Under the pieces are notes generated by a model. The model was given only the letters and a program-made list of their open reading frames with translations. It was not told the DNA's origin and did not search any database. From Macrocystis pyrifera (taxonomy: Eukaryota; Sar; Phaeophyceae; Laminariales; Laminariaceae): DNA of 64,000 nucleotides. Numbering within the stretch: position 1 is the first letter of the stretch; every line of letters starts with the position of its first letter. The stretch is taken from assembly GCA_031763025.1 (NCBI GenBank), contig JASSKH010000014.1:12719201-12783200 (forward strand). The letters run 5' to 3'. The translations under genes and the position numbers were made by a program. This document shows positions 59,818 to 64,000 of this stretch, one piece after another.

Positions 59818-61743
59818 TATTTCACACCTCGGATACGTAACACTTAACGTTTTATGTTAATGTTAGGCGTCAGCGAAAAAACACGTAACATTACGTTACT
59901 ACGTTCACTACTTTCTGGATTTTGTGATAACATAGTGTTAGTGTGTTATGATATTGGCGGGCGATAGCGTAACGTTATGTTAGAGTGTTCCCTTGATCTC
60001 GTACTGACCGCAGTACATGTGTTACAGTGTTAGGGCATGCAGCCCATAGCGCGTAACACTATGTTAGCGTGTTAGCGGAATTCCTGGTGGTTACCGTAAC
60101 ACACGTTAAAGGGATAACGCACATGGTCACTTAAACGTTAACATTATGTTACCGTGTTAGCGGCATCAGCCCGTAGCGAGTAACGTTATGTTAGTGTGTC
60201 AGCGGGTTTCTTCGTGGTACCATAACACCCTTTCGACGGATAACGTATACCTGGTACGGCCGAATAAACGCGTACATAACACTATGTTAGTGTGTTAGTG
60301 AAATTCCAAGGGGCCATCATAACACACGTTAGAGAGATGACGTGCATGGTCAATACAACGTTAATACTATGTCACTGTATCAGCCGCAGCAGCAGTCCGT
60401 TTCGAGCGACGTTATGTGAGGGTATTACGGAAGTCTTGCTACATTAACAACATAACATACGTCAAACGGATAACGTATACCGGTATGATCGATAAAACAC
60501 TATTAATAGCATTATGTTAATGTTGTTAACTCGTATGCAATGTATGTAGTCACACAAGATAACGTACACCCCAATCTAAACTCAACAATATGTTACTGCC
60601 GTGTTAACTCGTGCGTGCGAGTGTGCAGATTACGTTATAGATGGATAACGTAATGTGTTATAGATGGATAACGTACTGGCGGGGTTTCCACAAAACCGAA
60701 TGAGGCGTTTTTTTTTGCTGGGATCCCTCATAAATACGCTTGTTTTGGGGTTTTAAAGTATGGAGGCGTTTTTTCACAGGGGATGCCATGCTATCCTCCC
60801 CCCCCGGGGATATTTTTGCAGGTATCCCCTACTGAGATGTCGGCGAAATTGGATAACACGGGTACGCTATGTTACTCCCACACGCCCGCTTTACCACTAA
60901 CACAGATAACACATGTTAGATCTCGGGAAGATCCAAAGGGGAACGTAGTAACATTACGTTAGAACAACTTCGGCCCCAACGGTAACTCAGTAACATTAAG
61001 TTAGACCCGGATATGTTTTTATGGTAACACGGTAACGGAATGTTACCATCAGATCTTTACTGACGGTAACACCGTAACATAATGTTACAAGGACTTCCGC
61101 ATTTAGGCTAACATCCTATTAGTAACATAATGTTACGCATGGGCCGGCTAAGACTGTAATGTATCTAACGTACGTTAAGTGTTACGTAATCCGACCCTAA
61201 GGCAATCAGATGGGGGGTCTAGATAACTCATAGTGTTAGTAGTGCTGGTCATTGCGTAAAGATACGTTAGTGTGTTGTCTGTAACACAATGTTATTAATT
61301 GTGCTGGCGAACATGGTAACGTTATGTTAGGGTGTTATGTATAACGCTCCTCCTAAAGGTAACATAATGTTATTGTGTACGTCTAACGCTGCGTCGGCAA
61401 TAACATTATGTTATCGTGTTAGTAAACACGCGGATATCGATCTGGGAATGTCAGAGTGGTAACGTACGTGTTTGGTCAAAGCCTAACACTGTGTTACGGT
61501 GTTAGTTCAAGGACTGATCACGGCGTAACATAATGTTACTGTACCAGAGCTGGACGAGACCGAGCAGCAACATAACGTTAAGGCTCGTGCACGTTCGTGG
61601 GTTTCCAGTTAACACTGTGGTACTGCGTTACCGTGATCGCTCCTCTAGTACTAACACTATGTTAGTACGTTACCACGTTCCTGTGTTAGGTCCCATAACG
61701 TAGATAAGTGTTATCCGAGTGTTACGTTATCCGGGGTGATTTA
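59818..61743. mobile_element. DNA element made of TAACATTATGTTA-type palindrome arrays
   Basis: Imperfect terminal inverted repeats: CGGATACGTAACACT near the left end and AGTGTTACGTTATCC near the right, both preceded or followed by TCAC/GTGA. TCATAA directly flanks both sides (59,812-59,817 and 61,744-61,749), a candidate 6-bp target duplication. Both arms hold dozens of short palindromes built on AACATTATGTT / AACGTTATGTT / AACACTATGTT spaced by 30-70 bp of non-repeated sequence. The centre (about 60,690-60,850) has G- and T-runs and no palindromes. No open frame of note, so non-autonomous. Confidence 0.7.
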
Positions 61744-62040
61744 TCATAAAAAAACACAAACAGCAGAGTTCATGCTTATCAAAAAAACAAAATAAGCCAA
61801 GAAAGTTAAATGCTAGAGATCGCAAGAAACCCCATTCACCCGGACAAGATTCTCCCCTTATCCCCTACTCCCGCCATAGATACGCAGATCGCGACAGTAA
61901 TGCGACATAGCATACATTCCTTTACTTGGTTTTTTTTTTTACGTTGAAACTACTCGAAAAGTCCATTAATTCTCACGGAATCCAAATCGACCAGAAAAAA
62001 ATTCAAAAACACAAGCAATGAAAATATTTATCCAGACTCA

Positions 62041-63088
62041 CAATCCCTATGCCCCGAACGCTACCGCTGTTGTGTCCGCCCCGGCTACCCCTGCGTCCGG
62101 TCTCATGGCGTCACCGCAGCTCGGGTCATCCAGCTTATCCTCCTGGGTGAAATCAAACGTCGCCTCTGCAGCATTGACCCGCATACACAAGGGATGGGAC
62201 AATTCAAAAATGAGAGACCAGCATACAAATATGTAAATATGTGGAATGCCGCAAACAGACGGGTTGCTGTAGTTGGGCGCAAGGGTTCAACACATACACC
62301 TCTTTCTGCTGTACTTGCTCGGTTCTGCCAGCATCAGACCAACGCAGTGCCCAACTCAGCAATAGGGTGGGCATATCAATCCTCTTACTGTATATGAAAC
62401 AATTACGGCAAAAAGGTACACATGGGCGAAGGGTCTTCGTGCATTCATTGAGCTCGCGTCATTCGCACGTTTCCCAACTAAATTCTAGAGCACCTTTACT
62501 CTTTTCATTTCATTATCGTACTCGTGTCGATACTCAACCTCGACCAGTCAACTATAAAACAGACAGACGTCATAGTTCTGCAGTGCGTCTACAGGAAAAC
62601 TTTTGTCAGGGAAGCTATATACGTATACGTCTGTGCATCTCATCACTTTTCCAACATTCCCAAATATTAATCTCTAATGTTCGCAGATTATCTACCATTC
62701 TTAAACCGATACACAATCAATCTAAAACCGGAAATCAACACAGCAAACAATCAACACAGTCAAACGTGCCTGGTGCGGACCTAAGTCCTTGATGGTGGCG
62801 CCTCGGTCCCTTCTCTTTGATCCTCTCTCTCTTGGGGCAGCGCATTCCGAACAGATTATGCAAACTCCTCCCCCTGCGCCCATCTTCACTCTCTCCCTCG
62901 TCGCCTTCCGCGGGGGCAACGTCCCCCTCATCAACTACCTGCGGGCGTGGTGCTTCAGCAGTCCAGGCCGACGATTCTGCTAGAACACTTTCAGCATCGC
63001 TCACGCGGTCTCCACCTTCCTTCCCGGCTCCTGCCGGCCAAACTCCCTCTTTCATACCTGGTACCAGGTATAATATTACGTACATCAA
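62041..63088 (-). pseudogene. Coding relic of the second non-autonomous LTR element
   Basis: The frame 63088-62735 (117 aa) has the conserved block WPAGAGKEGGDRVSDAESVL, then [20 protein letters not shown] and a basic/acidic tail. The later block [20 protein letters not shown] and MRPDAGVAGADTTAVAFGA is at about 62,165-62,040. Both are shared with 42,284-44,200, and the first is disrupted by an indel in that copy. No family recognised. Confidence 0.45.
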
Positions 63089-63335
63089 CGTCGCCAGCGC
63101 GCAGCGAACCCACAGATTCAGGCAGATGCTTGGCTATCCCGGGGTGTTGCAGCAACGACGGTTACGCGGCGGTCATGACGACGGCGGCGGCAGCGGCGGT
63201 AGCGAAGACGGCGGTTGCGGCGGCGGTGGTAACGGTGGTTACTGCATGCGCTTCATCGTCGCAACAAAAGTGCAGCAATCCTCTGACTGCTGACGTTGCT
63301 GACGGTGCTGCTGGAGCTACTGCTGCCCTTGCAAC

Positions 63336-63763
63336 AGGGTTCTACACTATTTGACCTTGTCATGGGCATGTCGTGGCATTGCCATGGTACCGCCCATGGC
63401 ATACCATGGCATCACCACGGCATCCCATGGTGTGGCATAAGATTCCATGGCACGCCGTGGGGGTTGCCATGACATGCCATGGGTAGTACCATGGCAACCC
63501 CCGCGGCTACCGCCACGGCACTCCATGGTAATCCCACGGCATATCATGGCAACCCCCACGGCACCCCCAATGTCCACGGCACCTAGGTTGGGGTTAGGGT
63601 TAGGGTTAGGGATAGGGTTAGGGTTAGGGTTAGGGTTAGGGTCCCATGGTATGCCGTGGAGGTCCGTGGAAGGTTCCGTGGTATACCGTGGAAGATGCCG
63701 TGGAAGGTTTTGCCGCAGGTGGTGCCACGGCATGCCCCGGCAATGACAATAATGTACATACCT
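63336..63763. mobile_element. 428-bp MITE rich in CCATGG/CCACGG motifs with telomere-like core
   Basis: Flanked by a perfect 10-bp duplication CCCTTGCAAC (63,326-63,335 and 63,764-63,773). The copy at 43,900-43,920 shows the empty site with a single CCCTGCAAC, proving insertion. Ends are AGGGTTCTAC and GTACATACCT, a weak inverted repeat. The interior is packed with GCCATGGCA, CCACGGCA and TGCCGTGG and has a TTAGGG array in the middle. A 9-11 bp duplication is typical of Mutator-like elements, so it may be a MULE-mobilised MITE. Confidence 0.8.
63589..63643 (+). repeat. Interstitial telomere-like (TTAGGG) array inside the MITE
   Basis: About nine units of GTTAGG-type, one with a TAGGGA variant. 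Fully inside the 428-bp insertion. Confidence 0.9.
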
Positions 63764-64000
63764 CCCTTGCAACTGCTACTCTCCGGCGCCTTCGCAGTGC
63801 CAAGCGAACCTATCAGGTCTGGCTCAAAGTTGGCCCCGCTCGGATCGCTGTTGCGTCTGGTGCGGCAACTCCTGCCTCTCCTTCTCACACACACATCCTC
63901 TCCTCCAGGACCTCGATCTCATCTTCAAAATACACACGCTGGCTCCCTGACAAAGTACATCATTTAGAAAGAATAGACATGCTTGAAGCAGATCCCCACC

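Larger units (their letters stand above)
61750..64000 (-). mobile_element. Second copy of the non-autonomous LTR element, extends past the window
   Basis: 3' LTR start (62,040-61,750) and internal region (62,041-63,985) align with 40,640-40,943 and 42,284-44,120, without the LINE insertion present in that copy. It lacks the 370-bp block at 42,455-42,822 and contains a 428-bp MITE instead. No pol. Its 5' end lies beyond the window. Confidence 0.7.

Noticed and set aside
59818..61743. CRISPR-like array because of regularly recurring short palindromes
   Set aside because: Spacing is irregular, repeats are short and variable, the locus is eukaryotic, and terminal inverted repeats with TCATAA flanks fit a transposon.

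Overview
This is a 64 kb window of a nuclear eukaryotic genome with one recognisable host gene; the rest is mostly layered transposable elements. The host gene is rich in spliceosomal introns (GT..AG, mostly 200-600 bp). The retroelement mix is Ty3/Gypsy, Ty1/Copia, DIRS/PAT-like, LINE and tRNA-derived SINE, and there are interstitial TTAGGG arrays. Intron size, base composition and this mix fit a stramenopile alga such as a brown alga. That placement is an inference; nothing here proves it.

Layout. 0.3-9.5 kb: a decayed DIRS/PAT-like tyrosine-recombinase retrotransposon on the minus strand with split direct repeats. Its recombinase is broken, and a TAG codon sits where the catalytic tyrosine is expected. 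9.5-13.55 kb: mostly unassigned, with weak minus-strand coding relics. 13,557-23,502: a structurally complete, young Ty3/Gypsy element (two LTRs, TTAG target duplication, very long tRNA-complementary primer site, hairpin repeat array in the leader, CCCH-finger Gag, Gag and Pol in one frame separated by UGA plus a stem-loop, integrase in the -1 frame, chromo/Tudor-like tail).

24,371-45,199 (minus): a nine-exon gene for a 572-residue major facilitator superfamily transporter of the ZIFL/DHA1 type. All splice phases agree. Intron 1 is about 15.2 kb and holds two head-to-tail LINEs, a non-autonomous LTR element, LINE tails and a SINE.

45.7-51.6 kb: SINEs and 5'-truncated LINE tails nested in one another. 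51,791-56,659: a hAT-like element (14-bp perfect terminal inverted repeat, 8-bp target duplication) with an internal duplication, inserted in a Copia 5' LTR and itself carrying a second hAT-like element at 52,316-53,770. 56.66-59.81 kb: the rest of that internally deleted Copia element. 59,818-61,743: an element made largely of short TAACATTATGTTA-type palindromes. 61.75 kb to the window end: a second non-autonomous LTR element, minus strand, interrupted by a 428-bp MITE at 63,336-63,763.

The most unusual pattern is the repeated appearance of DNA transposons whose arms are dense arrays of a short motif (mostly palindromic) private to each element. I found four in 12 kb. I suggest these are multi-copy transposase-binding sites and that the elements form one architectural class.
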